Below, in pieces: positions 1 through 7,629 of a stretch of 64,000 nt of DNA. The DNA is from PHAA01 sp034927445. GTDB lineage: Bacteria; Bacillota; Syntrophomonadia; Syntrophomonadales; Syntrophomonadaceae. The stretch spans positions 1-64,000 of the forward strand of contig JAYFPZ010000006.1 of the NCBI GenBank assembly GCA_034927445.1, read 5' to 3'. The notes beneath the pieces are model-generated. The model searched no databases and was not told where the DNA came from. It saw only the letters and a program-made list of their open reading frames with translations. The position numbers and the translations under genes were made by a program. Numbering within the stretch: the first letter of the stretch is position 1; the number at the start of each line of letters is the position of its first letter.

Positions 1-147
1 ACGAAGGAATGTAAGGGCATAGACCCAGTGAGTTATGACAGGGTAAGTTCTTGGATGATATCGGTGCAGATCTGACTTTATGAAATACTGTGATTGACGG
101 AGTTATCTGTTGAGATATTTCAAAAATTGAGACAGGAGTGAGTGCAA

Positions 148-1389
148 TTGAAAAAAGCTTATATTATTTCTACCGGATCTGAACTATTAAGCGGAGCCGC
201 CCTGGACACCAATTCCATATTTATTGCTTCACGGCTTCAGGATATGGGGATCAAGGTTGTTGGCAAAACCACAGTCGGAGACAACCGGGATCAATTAAGC
301 AGGGCATTCAGTATGGCGGCGGAATCTGCCGACCTTATAATAAGCACCGGCGGACTGGGGCCTACCTTTGATGATCTTACCAAAATGGCAGCCTGCGAGC
401 TAATGGACTGCAATTTGGTGGTTCGACCGGAAGAAGAAGAACGGCTGCGCAACTGGTTCGCCAAGCGGCAGCGCGCTATGCCTGAAATCAATCTCAAACA
501 GGCTATGTTTCCGCCGGAAGCTGTTGTTCTCGCCAACTCCAAGGGCACCGCTCCCGGCATGTACTTGACGAAGAACGGCAAAACCGTGATTTTATTGCCC
601 GGACCGCCCCGGGAGATGCAGCCCATGTACTTGCAGGAGGTTGAACCGCTCCTGTACCAGGAGTTTGCCGCTCATATACCCAAGACCATAAGTAAGAACA
701 TTAAAACCATGGGGTTGGGCGAATCCAATGTGGAGGAACGGCTGGGGGAACTGACGAATTGCCCGCAGGACATATCCATGGCCTTGCTGGCGGTCGAGGG
801 CGAAATCCATATCCGGCTGGCTGCTGCCGCCGGGCAGGAACAGAGCCAATCGTTAAATGATTTTGTCGGCCGCATTGTGGAGCGGATGGGCAGAAATGTG
901 TTTGCCTTTGATGATGAAACTCTGGCCGGCAATACGGCAGGGCTGCTCCAATCTCAAGGGAAAACCCTGGCCGTGGCGGAATCATGCACGGGCGGACTTT
1001 TGGGCAAAATGATTACTGATTTGCCCGGCAGTTCCCGGTATTTCTGGGGAGGGGTCATCTCCTACAGCAACGAGGCCAAAGAGCGGATACTGGGAGTCAG
1101 GGAAGAAACTCTGCTGCAATACGGGGCTGTCAGTCCGGAAACGGCCCGGGAGATGGCGGCGGGGGTACGCCGGCTGGCGGGGACCGATACGGCATTGGCG
1201 ATTACCGGGATTGCCGGTCCGGATGGCGGCAGTGCGGAAAAACCGGTGGGTTTGGTTTATATAGCCCTGGCCCATGCCCAAGGCATTGAGGTTAAAGAGT
1301 TAAGACTGGGACTGGGCCGGGATCTTATCCGAGTATTGTCGGCCAAGTCCGCTCTGGATCTTCTGAGGAGAAAGTTGCAATACGACTGA
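148..1389 (+). CDS. cinA: CinA, competence/damage-inducible protein with nicotinamide-nucleotide amidase domain
   Basis: Two-domain CinA. The N-terminal molybdopterin-binding (MoaB/Mog-like) fold covers about residues 3-170 (STGSELLSG near the start, then STGGLGPTFDDLT). The C-terminal amidase domain, about 255-410, carries AESCTGGLLG and ITGIAGPDGG. The family deamidates nicotinamide mononucleotide for pyridine-nucleotide salvage and removes damaged nucleotides; cinA often precedes recA, as here. I chose TTG at 148 because GGAG at 135-138 lies 9 nt upstream; the in-frame GTG at 142 would be only 3 nt from it. Length of 413 aa is normal for the family. thpR follows 22 nt later, so the two are probably cotranscribed. 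Confidence 0.93.
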   Translation: MKKAYIISTGSELLSGAALDTNSIFIASRLQDMGIKVVGKTTVGDNRDQLSRAFSMAAESADLIISTGGLGPTFDDLTKMAACELMDCNLVVRPEEEERLRNWFAKRQRAMPEINLKQAMFPPEAVVLANSKGTAPGMYLTKNGKTVILLPGPPREMQPMYLQEVEPLLYQEFAAHIPKTISKNIKTMGLGESNVEERLGELTNCPQDISMALLAVEGEIHIRLAAAAGQEQSQSLNDFVGRIVERMGRNVFAFDDETLAGNTAGLLQSQGKTLAVAESCTGGLLGKMITDLPGSSRYFWGGVISYSNEAKERILGVREETLLQYGAVSPETAREMAAGVRRLAGTDTALAITGIAGPDGGSAEKPVGLVYIALAHAQGIEVKELRLGLGRDLIRVLSAKSALDLLRRKLQYD

Positions 1390-1411
1390 AAATACTTTTA
1401 GGAGGAATCTG

Positions 1412-1972
1412 ATGAGATTATTTGTGGCTATTCCGGTTCCGGACAGCGTAAAACAATATGCCCGAATGTTCAAGAATGATCTAAGCGCCAGCCGGGCAGA
1501 TGTCAAATGGGTGGAGTATGCCAACTACCACCTGACGGTTAAATTTCTGGGGGAGGTTGAGAAGGCGGTTTTGCCGGCAATCAATACCAGTCTGGTCAGA
1601 GCTGCGGATTCCTGTCCGTCATTTAATTTATCAGTTGATAATCTGGGCTTTTTCCCCAGTCGAATGCGCCCACGGGTTATATGGCTGGGGCTGCGAGGAG
1701 AGTTGGACAAGGCCAAATTCTTGGGAGAAAGGGTAGACGCCTATCTGGCTGCGGCCGGCTTTGAACCGGAGAAAAATCACCGGTTCCATCTTACCTTGGG
1801 TAGAGTGCGGAGTGAGGCCAGGATCAGTGAAATGCTGCAAATTGTTGAACGGATGGCCGGGCAAAAGAAATTAGTTCCCTTCAAGGTGGACCATATCCAT
1901 TTGATGCAAAGCAGCCTTTCGCCGGGGGGACCGGACTATACCGTGCTGGAAATGTATGAATTAAAAGGATAA
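1412..1972 (+). CDS. thpR: RNA 2',3'-cyclic phosphodiesterase (2'-5' RNA ligase family)
   Basis: A 186-aa member of the 2H phosphoesterase superfamily. Both HxTx motifs are visible: HLTV at about residue 41 within NYHLTVKFLG, and HLTL at about 129 within HRFHLTLGRVR. Known family members hydrolyse 2',3'-cyclic phosphate RNA ends or join tRNA halves in vitro; the cellular role is unclear. AGGAGG at 1400-1405 sits 6 nt before the ATG. It lies between cinA and recA, an order also common in other clostridia. A separate recA promoter starts just after its stop codon, so it probably belongs to the cinA transcript. Confidence 0.9.
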   Translation: MRLFVAIPVPDSVKQYARMFKNDLSASRADVKWVEYANYHLTVKFLGEVEKAVLPAINTSLVRAADSCPSFNLSVDNLGFFPSRMRPRVIWLGLRGELDKAKFLGERVDAYLAAAGFEPEKNHRFHLTLGRVRSEARISEMLQIVERMAGQKKLVPFKVDHIHLMQSSLSPGGPDYTVLEMYELKG

Positions 1973-1979
1973 TACTGTA

Positions 1980-2008
1980 TTGACAAAATAGTCGGGACTT
2001 CGTATACT
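1980..2008 (+). promoter_or_regulatory. recA promoter, sigma-A type
   Basis: TTGACA at 1980-1985 and TATACT at 2003-2008 are separated by exactly 17 nt. The -35 box is a perfect match and the -10 box differs from TATAAT at two positions. Predicted transcription start is near 2015, immediately before the LexA box. Confidence 0.85.
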
Positions 2009-2017
2009 TTTTAAAAG

Positions 2018-2031
2018 CGAACATATGTTTG
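2018..2031 (+). promoter_or_regulatory. LexA (DinR) SOS box of recA
   Basis: CGAACATATGTTTG fits the Gram-positive LexA/DinR consensus CGAAC-N4-GTTYG at every defined position. It lies just downstream of the recA -10 box, where a bound repressor would block initiation. It also covers the upstream in-frame ATG at 2025, which argues that translation starts at the later TTG at 2046. lexA itself is not in this window. Confidence 0.9.
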
Positions 2032-2045
2032 AGGGAGGGAACGGC

Positions 2046-3098
2046 TTGGAAGCAAAGGACGTAACGCAAGAGAAACTTGAGGCTTTGAATAATACGATTA
2101 AAACCATAGAAAAACAGTTTGGCAAGGGTTCCATCATGAAACTGGGAGAGAATACCGCTATGAATGTGGCGGTTATTTCAACCGGCTGTATATCCCTGGA
2201 CCTGGCCTTGGGCGTTGGGGGGATACCGCGAGGCCGGGTTATTGAGATTTTCGGCCCTGAATCTTCCGGGAAAACTACGGTGGCCTTGCATTCGATTGCC
2301 CAAGCCCAAAAGGAAGGGGGAATGGCAGCTTTCATCGATGCTGAACATGCCCTGGATCCTCTCTATGCCAAGAGATTGGGAGTCGATACCAGCAATCTGC
2401 TGGTATCACAGCCTGATAACGGTGAACAGGCTCTGGAAATAGCGGAAGCTTTGGTTAGAAGCGGAGCCATCGATTTAATTGTAATAGATTCGGTAGCGGC
2501 ATTAGTACCCAAAGCCGAACTTGAAGGGGAAATGGGGGACAGCCACGTTGGACTGCAAGCCCGCCTGATGTCCCAGGCTCTAAGAAAACTGACGGCCCAT
2601 ATCAGCAAATCCAACGCGGTGGTTATATTCATTAATCAGGTGCGTGAAAAAATAGGAGTAGTATATGGCAACCCGGAAACTACCACCGGCGGTCGGGCCC
2701 TTAAATTCTATTCTTCCTTGCGGTTGGAGGTAAGAAAAGGGGAACCTATCAAACAGGGGACCGAGCAGATAGGCAGCCGTACCAAAGTCAAAGTGGTAAA
2801 AAACAAAGTTGCTCCTCCTTTTAAATCAGTGGAGTTTGATATCATGTTTGGAACCGGCATATCCAGAGAAGGGGATGTATTGGATATGGCCACCGACCTG
2901 GATATAATCCAGAAAAGCGGCTCATGGTATTCATTTGAAGGAGAGAGAATGGGACAAGGGCGGGAGAACGCCAAGGAGTATCTGAGGAATAACCCGGAGA
3001 TATATAATGTATGCTCACAAAGAATAAGAGATAAGATAAGGGCTAAAAATGCCGGCCCCGATGAGATGAAGCTTGACACTGCCGGGGAAACTGACTAA
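2046..3098 (+). CDS. recA: Recombinase RecA
   Basis: RecA catalyses ATP-dependent strand exchange and stimulates LexA self-cleavage. Visible features are the Walker A motif GPESSGKTT near residue 70, the Walker B strand LIVIDSVAAL near 145, and the DNA-binding loop region around GGRALKFYSSLRLEVRKGE. The TTG at 2046 is preferred: GAGGGAGGG ends 6 nt upstream, whereas the in-frame ATG at 2025 lies inside the SOS box and upstream of the Shine-Dalgarno sequence. Predicted length is 350 aa, normal for the family. Control is by the adjacent promoter and LexA box. recX does not follow; rny is next after a 324-nt gap. Confidence 0.97.
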   Translation: MEAKDVTQEKLEALNNTIKTIEKQFGKGSIMKLGENTAMNVAVISTGCISLDLALGVGGIPRGRVIEIFGPESSGKTTVALHSIAQAQKEGGMAAFIDAEHALDPLYAKRLGVDTSNLLVSQPDNGEQALEIAEALVRSGAIDLIVIDSVAALVPKAELEGEMGDSHVGLQARLMSQALRKLTAHISKSNAVVIFINQVREKIGVVYGNPETTTGGRALKFYSSLRLEVRKGEPIKQGTEQIGSRTKVKVVKNKVAPPFKSVEFDIMFGTGISREGDVLDMATDLDIIQKSGSWYSFEGERMGQGRENAKEYLRNNPEIYNVCSQRIRDKIRAKNAGPDEMKLDTAGETD

Positions 3099-3422
3099 AA
3101 TCTTAGTAAGGCTCTAAAAGGATGTCTTCGCTTGAACTTGGCCATAGATACCTTTTAACATATATATTGTTCCAATAACTTGTATTAATAAAATTGTAGC
3201 TGTCCGTGCGGCAGTTTAAAATTATATGCTAGTTTTTGAATAAATATAGATGGTGAATTGGTTTTGGTTAAGATGGGTTATCGCGGTCTCACTAGGGATT
3301 GGTTGCAATATTTTCCGTTAAGGCGGGGATATACTGAGCTGGTGGGCAGATAACCGGAGATAGGGAAGATAGTTTTTAAGCCGAGTTTAATACTCGGCTT
3401 TTTATATGAATAAGAAAAGGAG
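3099..3422 (+). other. Intergenic recA-rny stretch, possible structured leader
   Basis: This 324-nt gap has no credible gene. It is A+T rich to about 3230. It then contains a heptamer GGTTATC near 3275 and its complement GATAACC near 3350, which could close a roughly 80-nt domain. An intrinsic terminator at 3378-3403 follows, just ahead of the rny ribosome-binding site. This could be a recA terminator, a leader that attenuates rny, or a small RNA. I do not recognise a known riboswitch class here. Confidence 0.35.
3378..3404 (+). terminator. Rho-independent terminator upstream of rny
   Basis: Stem AAGCCGAGT (3378-3386) and ACTCGGCTT (3392-3400) with a 5-nt loop, followed by TTTAT. It lies 280 nt after the recA stop and about 20 nt before the rny start. 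Confidence 0.8.
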
Positions 3423-4970
3423 GTGAAAAAGATAGAGATACAGGGTATTTTGCTCGTTGTATTGGCCCTGCTGGCAGGTATTGGGTGTGGATACTATTGG
3501 CGCAGAATTATTGCGGAAAGCAAAATTGGGCGTGCTGAGGAGGAGGCCGCCAGAGTCGTAGAGGAAGCAACCAGGGATGCGGAGGCCAAGAAAAAAGAAC
3601 TGTTACTGGAAGCCAAAGACGAGATCTATCAGAATCGTCAGGAAGTGGAAAAAGAATTCAGGGACAGGCGCAGGGACCTGGACCGTATTGAGAGAAGGGT
3701 ACTGCAAAAAGAGGAATTAATTGATAAAAAGACTGAGAATATGGAAAGAAAGGAACAAAATCTTCAGGAAAAGGAAAAAGAAATAGACAAGACCCAACAG
3801 GATCTACAGCTTATATTAACGCAGCAGTTAAAGGAATTAGAACGTCTATCCGGATTGACTACAGAGGGAGCCAAGGAATTGTTGCTCCATAACGTGGAAC
3901 AACAGATTCGCCAGGAAACCGCTGTAATGATCAGGAACCTTGAAAATGAAGCCAAAGAGGAGTCTGACAAAAGGGCTAAAAATATTGTTTCTCTGGCAAT
4001 TCAGAGATGTGCGGCTGATGTAGTATCGGAAACCACTGTTTCAGTAGTTTCTCTGCCCAATGATGAGATGAAGGGACGCATTATTGGTAGGGAAGGTCGT
4101 AACATACGTACCTTTGAAACCCTTTCGGGAGTAGATTTGATTATTGATGATACCCCGGAAGCTGTTATATTATCTTCATTTGATCCGGTTCGCAGGGAAA
4201 TAGCCAGAGTGGCACTGGAGAGTTTAGTTTCCGACGGCAGAATCCATCCCGCCAGGATTGAGGAAATGATTGAAAAAGCCAAAAATCAAATTGATCAGCA
4301 ACTCAGAGAAATTGGGGAACAAGCCGCCTTTGAAGTGGGGGTGCATGGATTGCATGCCGAACTCATTAAACTTCTGGGACGCCTCAAATATAGAACCAGC
4401 TATGGCCAGAATGTATTGAAACATTCGATTGAAGTATCACATCTGGCGGGTGTAATGGCAGCTGAATTGGATGTTGATATAATGTTGGCCAAGCGTGCCG
4501 GTTTGCTCCATGATATCGGGAAGGCCGTGGACCACGAGGTAGTAGGACCGCATGTGGAAATCGGGGTTGATCTGGCCAAGAAATACCGTGAGAGCAAAGA
4601 AGTAATCCATGGCATCGAGGCTCATCACGGTGATGTTGAGCCGCAAACCATCGAAGCTGTATTGGTGCAGGCGGCGGATGCTATTTCGGCTTCACGCCCC
4701 GGAGCCAGAAGAGAAACATTGGAGACCTACATAAAACGATTAGAAAAGCTTGAGAATCTGGCCAATAATTTCCCGGGGGTAGAAAAATCATTTGCCATTC
4801 AAGCGGGCCGTGAAATAAGAATCATTGTAAAACCCGAAGAAATTGATGATTTGGGGACTATAACCCTGGTTAAGGAAATTGCCCGGCAGATAGAACAGGA
4901 ACTGGAGTATCCCGGCCAGATCAAGGTAATCGTAATTAGGGAAACCAGATCGGTGGAATTAGCAAAATAA
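3423..4970 (+). CDS. rny: Ribonuclease Y
   Basis: RNase Y is the membrane-anchored endoribonuclease that starts bulk mRNA decay in Firmicutes. The 515-aa protein has one N-terminal membrane helix (about residues 7-26), a long charged coiled coil (about 30-160), a KH domain containing GRIIGREGRNIRTFE near 220, and an HD domain with LLHDIGK near 360 and EAHHGD near 400. Start choice is uncertain. The GTG at 3423 overlaps the end of its own AAGGAGGTG Shine-Dalgarno sequence, and no better ATG, GTG or TTG is close, so a rare start codon a few triplets downstream is possible. The gene is followed by a strong terminator. Confidence 0.95.
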   Translation: MKKIEIQGILLVVLALLAGIGCGYYWRRIIAESKIGRAEEEAARVVEEATRDAEAKKKELLLEAKDEIYQNRQEVEKEFRDRRRDLDRIERRVLQKEELIDKKTENMERKEQNLQEKEKEIDKTQQDLQLILTQQLKELERLSGLTTEGAKELLLHNVEQQIRQETAVMIRNLENEAKEESDKRAKNIVSLAIQRCAADVVSETTVSVVSLPNDEMKGRIIGREGRNIRTFETLSGVDLIIDDTPEAVILSSFDPVRREIARVALESLVSDGRIHPARIEEMIEKAKNQIDQQLREIGEQAAFEVGVHGLHAELIKLLGRLKYRTSYGQNVLKHSIEVSHLAGVMAAELDVDIMLAKRAGLLHDIGKAVDHEVVGPHVEIGVDLAKKYRESKEVIHGIEAHHGDVEPQTIEAVLVQAADAISASRPGARRETLETYIKRLEKLENLANNFPGVEKSFAIQAGREIRIIVKPEEIDDLGTITLVKEIARQIEQELEYPGQIKVIVIRETRSVELAK

Positions 4971-4981
4971 GGGTGAACCAG

Positions 4982-5018
4982 ACAGGCACCGAGCCATGAT
5001 AGGACCGGTGCCTGTTTA
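4982..5018 (+). terminator. Rho-independent terminator after rny
   Basis: Perfect 10-bp stem: ACAGGCACCG (4982-4991) with CGGTGCCTGT (5006-5015), followed by TT. It lies 12 nt after the rny stop codon. Confidence 0.85.
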
Positions 5019-5024
5019 TCAAAT

Positions 5025-5315
5025 GCCTCTTAAGATCCCAACCTATAGATAGAGGAGGAATCTAAGAGGCATTTGATAAACAAGCTCGCGGCGCGATGCA
5101 CACAAAACGCGAAAGGAAGGCGCTATGGCGCCCGCGTTTTGGTGCGCAATTCACGCAAGAAGCGTGAATTGAATTATAAAAACGCCTCTTAAAATCCCAA
5201 CCTATAGATAGAGGAGGAATCTAAGAGGCATTTGATAAACAGGTTCGCGGCGCGATGCACACAAAACGCGAAAGGAAGGCGCTACAGCGCCCGCGTTTTG
5301 GCGCGCAATTCACGC
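5025..5315. repeat. Tandem palindromic repeat, 159-bp period, about 1.8 copies
   Basis: Two near-identical copies start at 5025 and 5184; the second ends near 5315. Each has internal inverted repeats. An outer arm around GCCTCTTA pairs with TAAGAGGC about 40 nt later; in the first copy the pairing extends outward to TTTATCAAATG and CATTTGATAAA. A second stem is CAAAACGCG with CGCGTTTTG, and the first copy adds AATTCACGC with GCGTGAATT. No open reading frame is carried. It resembles a REP/BIME-type or MITE-derived element. A fragment of the outer arm (TTTGATAAACAAG) recurs near 7412. Confidence 0.8.
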
Positions 5316-5392
5316 CAGCGCTCAGTAGAATAAACAACTGGTTTATTTTACATGGCATTTATTGCAGGATTTTTTGGTTCCAGCCAGAAAAG

Positions 5393-5424
5393 ACTATTAA
5401 CTTAATAAACTATTAACTTAATAA
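5393..5424. repeat. 16-bp direct repeat, two perfect copies
   Basis: ACTATTAACTTAATAA occurs at 5393-5408 and again at 5409-5424, directly before the ribosome-binding region of the next gene. It may be slippage or a tandem regulator site; no function can be assigned. Confidence 0.75.
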
Positions 5425-5444
5425 TAAGGAGAGAAGATATATTT

Positions 5445-5936
5445 ATGGTTAATGAGTCGGGTCTGGACACGATACTATCGGTATTTATACGGTATTCTGA
5501 ATTAAGCGCGGTAAAATACGATGTTAAAAGCGATACGGTTAAAATAGAGACTGCTCTGAGTGATAAGGTTGATGAAACCAAACGCAATAATTTTATCGAT
5601 TGCTGTCAGAAATCAATGGCCCTTTTTTATGAAATGACCAAGATCCAGCCTATTAAATTTGCTTTGAGTTTTATGGAAAATGCAGGTATTACTATTTTAA
5701 GGTTGTACCGGGACGGCAAGACCCTGCAGGAGCAGGAAATGGAGCTTTTCGTGCGTCTGCTGCGCCAGGAATTTGCATCTTTGCTTATAAAGGATGATAA
5801 TGATATTGCAACCCTGGTAAATGGGGCGGGAGATATTAAAAAAACGCTGATGCAGAAGCTGCACCAGTCATATGATTCATATCATAATATATTTGCCTAC
5901 CGTGATGAGGGAAGGGTATTCGTATTCAACAAATAA
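5445..5936 (+). CDS. Unrecognised 163-aa protein between rny and ymdB
   Basis: I do not recognise this protein. It has no signal peptide, membrane segment or Cys cluster. It is acidic to neutral with alternating helix and strand character. The central part (SMALFYEMTKIQPIKFALSF) and the region GKTLQEQEMELFVRLLRQEF look like a compact globular domain. It has a moderate GGAGA ribosome-binding site about 12 nt before the ATG. ymdB starts 18 nt after its stop and is probably cotranscribed. Its position between two conserved partners (rny and ymdB) hints at a role in RNA turnover or development, but that is only context. Confidence 0.75.
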   Translation: MVNESGLDTILSVFIRYSELSAVKYDVKSDTVKIETALSDKVDETKRNNFIDCCQKSMALFYEMTKIQPIKFALSFMENAGITILRLYRDGKTLQEQEMELFVRLLRQEFASLLIKDDNDIATLVNGAGDIKKTLMQKLHQSYDSYHNIFAYRDEGRVFVFNK

Positions 5937-5954
5937 GCTTGGAGGAATCGTTAA

Positions 5955-6740
5955 TTGAATATACTGGTTATCGGCGATATTGTTGGCAAACCCGGCAGAT
6001 TTATGGTTAAGACTGTTTTGCCCCGGTTGCAAAAAGAAAATAATATCAGCTTTACCATTGCCAATGCTGAAAATGCTGCCGGCGGGCGGGGCCTCACCAA
6101 AGAAGTAAAAGATGAAATCCTGGGCAGCGGGGTTGATGTGCTCACCATGGGCAACCATGTTTGGGATAATAAAAACATATTTAGTTTCATAGATGATGAG
6201 CCCCGTTTGGTCAGACCCCTTAATTATCCCGGAGATTGTCCCGGACAAGGATATCATGTATACAACGCCGGCTTTAATAAAAAAATCGCGGTCATTAACG
6301 CCTCCGGGCGCATCTACCTTCCCCCGCTGGATTGTCCGTTTCAAACTGTAAGGGAAGTTCTTGAAAAGCTGCGGGATAAGGTTGATTATATAATTGTGGA
6401 TTTTCATGCTGAAGCAACTTCGGAAAAATTAGCTTTCGGATATTATTTTGATGGAAAAGTAACTGCGGTTTTAGGTACGCATACTCATATACAAACGGCG
6501 GATGAGAGGGTAATGCCAAATGGTACCGGCTATATTACTGATTTGGGCATGACCGGTCCGGCGGATTCGATCCTGGGAATGGAGAAAGAGCCTATCATCA
6601 ACAAATTTTTACATGGTCGTCCCACCCGGTTTGAGGTTGCCGAAGGACCGGCGCAAATACAGGGAGTGATATTAAAACTGGATGAAAACAGTTCCAAAGT
6701 ACTGGAAATAACGAGATTTTCATATAATAATGGCTTTTAA
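5955..6740 (+). CDS. ymdB: YmdB-family metallophosphoesterase (2',3'-cyclic nucleotide phosphodiesterase)
   Basis: A 261-aa calcineurin-like phosphoesterase of the TIGR00282/YmdB type. Metal-binding motifs are visible: GDIVGKPGR at the N terminus, NAENAAGGRG near 38, MGNHVWDN near 65 and HTHIQTADERV near 175. In Bacillus the protein hydrolyses cyclic nucleotides and is needed for the switch between motility and biofilm. It starts with TTG at 5955, with GGAGG 8-9 nt upstream. The order rny, (unknown), ymdB, spoVS matches the conserved Bacillus order apart from the inserted gene. Confidence 0.93.
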   Translation: MNILVIGDIVGKPGRFMVKTVLPRLQKENNISFTIANAENAAGGRGLTKEVKDEILGSGVDVLTMGNHVWDNKNIFSFIDDEPRLVRPLNYPGDCPGQGYHVYNAGFNKKIAVINASGRIYLPPLDCPFQTVREVLEKLRDKVDYIIVDFHAEATSEKLAFGYYFDGKVTAVLGTHTHIQTADERVMPNGTGYITDLGMTGPADSILGMEKEPIINKFLHGRPTRFEVAEGPAQIQGVILKLDENSSKVLEITRFSYNNGF

Positions 6741-6794
6741 AAATGTAAAAATAAATATTAATATGAAAAAATAACCATTCCTTTAGATGCAAAA

Positions 6795-6823
6795 GAAGGA
6801 ATTACTGAAATCGTTTAGAATAT
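6795..6823 (+). promoter_or_regulatory. Sigma-H-like promoter of spoVS
   Basis: GAAGGAATT (6795-6803) fits the Bacillus sigma-H -35 consensus RnAGGAwww. After an 11-nt spacer, TTAGAATAT (6815-6823) fits RnnGAATww except at the first position. In Bacillus subtilis spoVS is known to depend on sigma-H, so site and gene agree. Confidence 0.7.
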
Positions 6824-6891
6824 ACTTCTAAAGAGCAACCATTTTTCAATATTTATTAATTGTTATATATATAATTGAAGGAGGCAAACTT

Positions 6892-7152
6892 ATGGAAGTA
6901 CTAAAGGTTTCAGCGAAGTCAAGTCCAAACTCGGTTGCAGGGGCATTGGCCGGGGTGCTTAGGGAAAAGGGCGCTGCAGAAATTCAAGCTATTGGCGCTG
7001 GGGCTATTAATCAATCCATTAAAGCAATAGCCATTGCAAGAGGGTTTGTGGCTCCAAGTGGTATGGATCTTATTTGTATACCGGCATTTACTGATATTAT
7101 GATTGATAGTGAGGAAAGAACGGCAATAAAATTGATTATTGAACCTAGATAA
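6892..7152 (+). CDS. spoVS: Stage V sporulation protein S
   Basis: A small 86-aa protein of the highly conserved SpoVS (Alba-like fold) family. The sequence opens with MEVLKVSAKSSPNSVAGAL and contains IQAIGAGAINQSIKAIAIAR, both typical. In Bacillus it is needed for coat and cortex assembly and affects septation. GGAGG lies about 9 nt before the ATG. It is monocistronic: a sigma-H-like promoter is upstream and an intrinsic terminator is just downstream. Its presence supports a spore-forming host. Confidence 0.96.
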   Translation: MEVLKVSAKSSPNSVAGALAGVLREKGAAEIQAIGAGAINQSIKAIAIARGFVAPSGMDLICIPAFTDIMIDSEERTAIKLIIEPR

Positions 7153-7189
7153 TCTTTCAAAATAAAAAACAAGCCAGCTCTGATCTTTT

Positions 7190-7220
7190 AACCTGCTATA
7201 TATAAACAGCAGGTTTTTTA
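7190..7220 (+). terminator. Rho-independent terminator after spoVS
   Basis: Stem AACCTGCT (7190-7197) and AGCAGGTT (7208-7215), followed by TTTTATT. It ends the spoVS transcript. Confidence 0.85.
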
Positions 7221-7432
7221 TTGAAAACAGACCGGCAAAAAAGTCGGATAGCGACATTAATTCGTGAGCAAAGCGAACATAGGTTGTGCCCTTTGGGTGT
7301 TTGTTGTTCAAGAAATCCCTTACTTATACAGTCTGACCGGGAGGGTTAGCGTGAAAACAACACGACCACCGAAAAATACAGGTAGGAGCTAAAAAAGGGC
7401 ATACAACCCCCTTTGATAAACAAGTAAAAATT

Positions 7433-7555
7433 TTAAGCAGGTTGCAAAAATAAGCTTGGTATATCGGATTTCTTAATAAGGCCTTGAGCAATTAGAAGCT
7501 TAGCAGCCTTCTTTAAAGCTTTCTCCTTCTGTTTATCACGGAGTTCCAAAGGCAT
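7433..7555 (-). CDS. Small basic 40-aa ORF, possibly a gene remnant
   Basis: On the minus strand an ATG at 7555 opens a 40-codon frame ending at 7433. It encodes a Lys-rich helix (KQKEKALKKAAKLLIAQGLI) and a short tail KKSDIPSLFLQPA. The frame stays open a further ten codons upstream of the ATG. It has only a weak AAGG Shine-Dalgarno sequence. It lies in a 477-nt gap that also holds the spoVS terminator and a fragment of the 5-kb repeat. It could be a small orphan protein or the 3' end of a decayed mobile-element gene; I cannot decide. Confidence 0.3.
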   Translation of the reverse strand: MPLELRDKQKEKALKKAAKLLIAQGLIKKSDIPSLFLQPA

Positions 7556-7629
7556 ATTTACCTTGTGGTGATTGACGCCCCGTTTTAATTACTATTTGTA
7601 TCGCCGTATGCGGCGAGATGGAGGTTAAT

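Noticed and set aside
1..75. Open frame of 24 codons at the left edge, ending in TGA
   Set aside because: Too short to recognise as the end of a protein, and nothing in it resembles genes usually found before cinA.
2013..2045. CATATG at recA as a member of the shared CATATG operator set
   Set aside because: The flanks match the LexA box CGAAC-N4-GTTYG exactly, so the hexamer here is explained by LexA.
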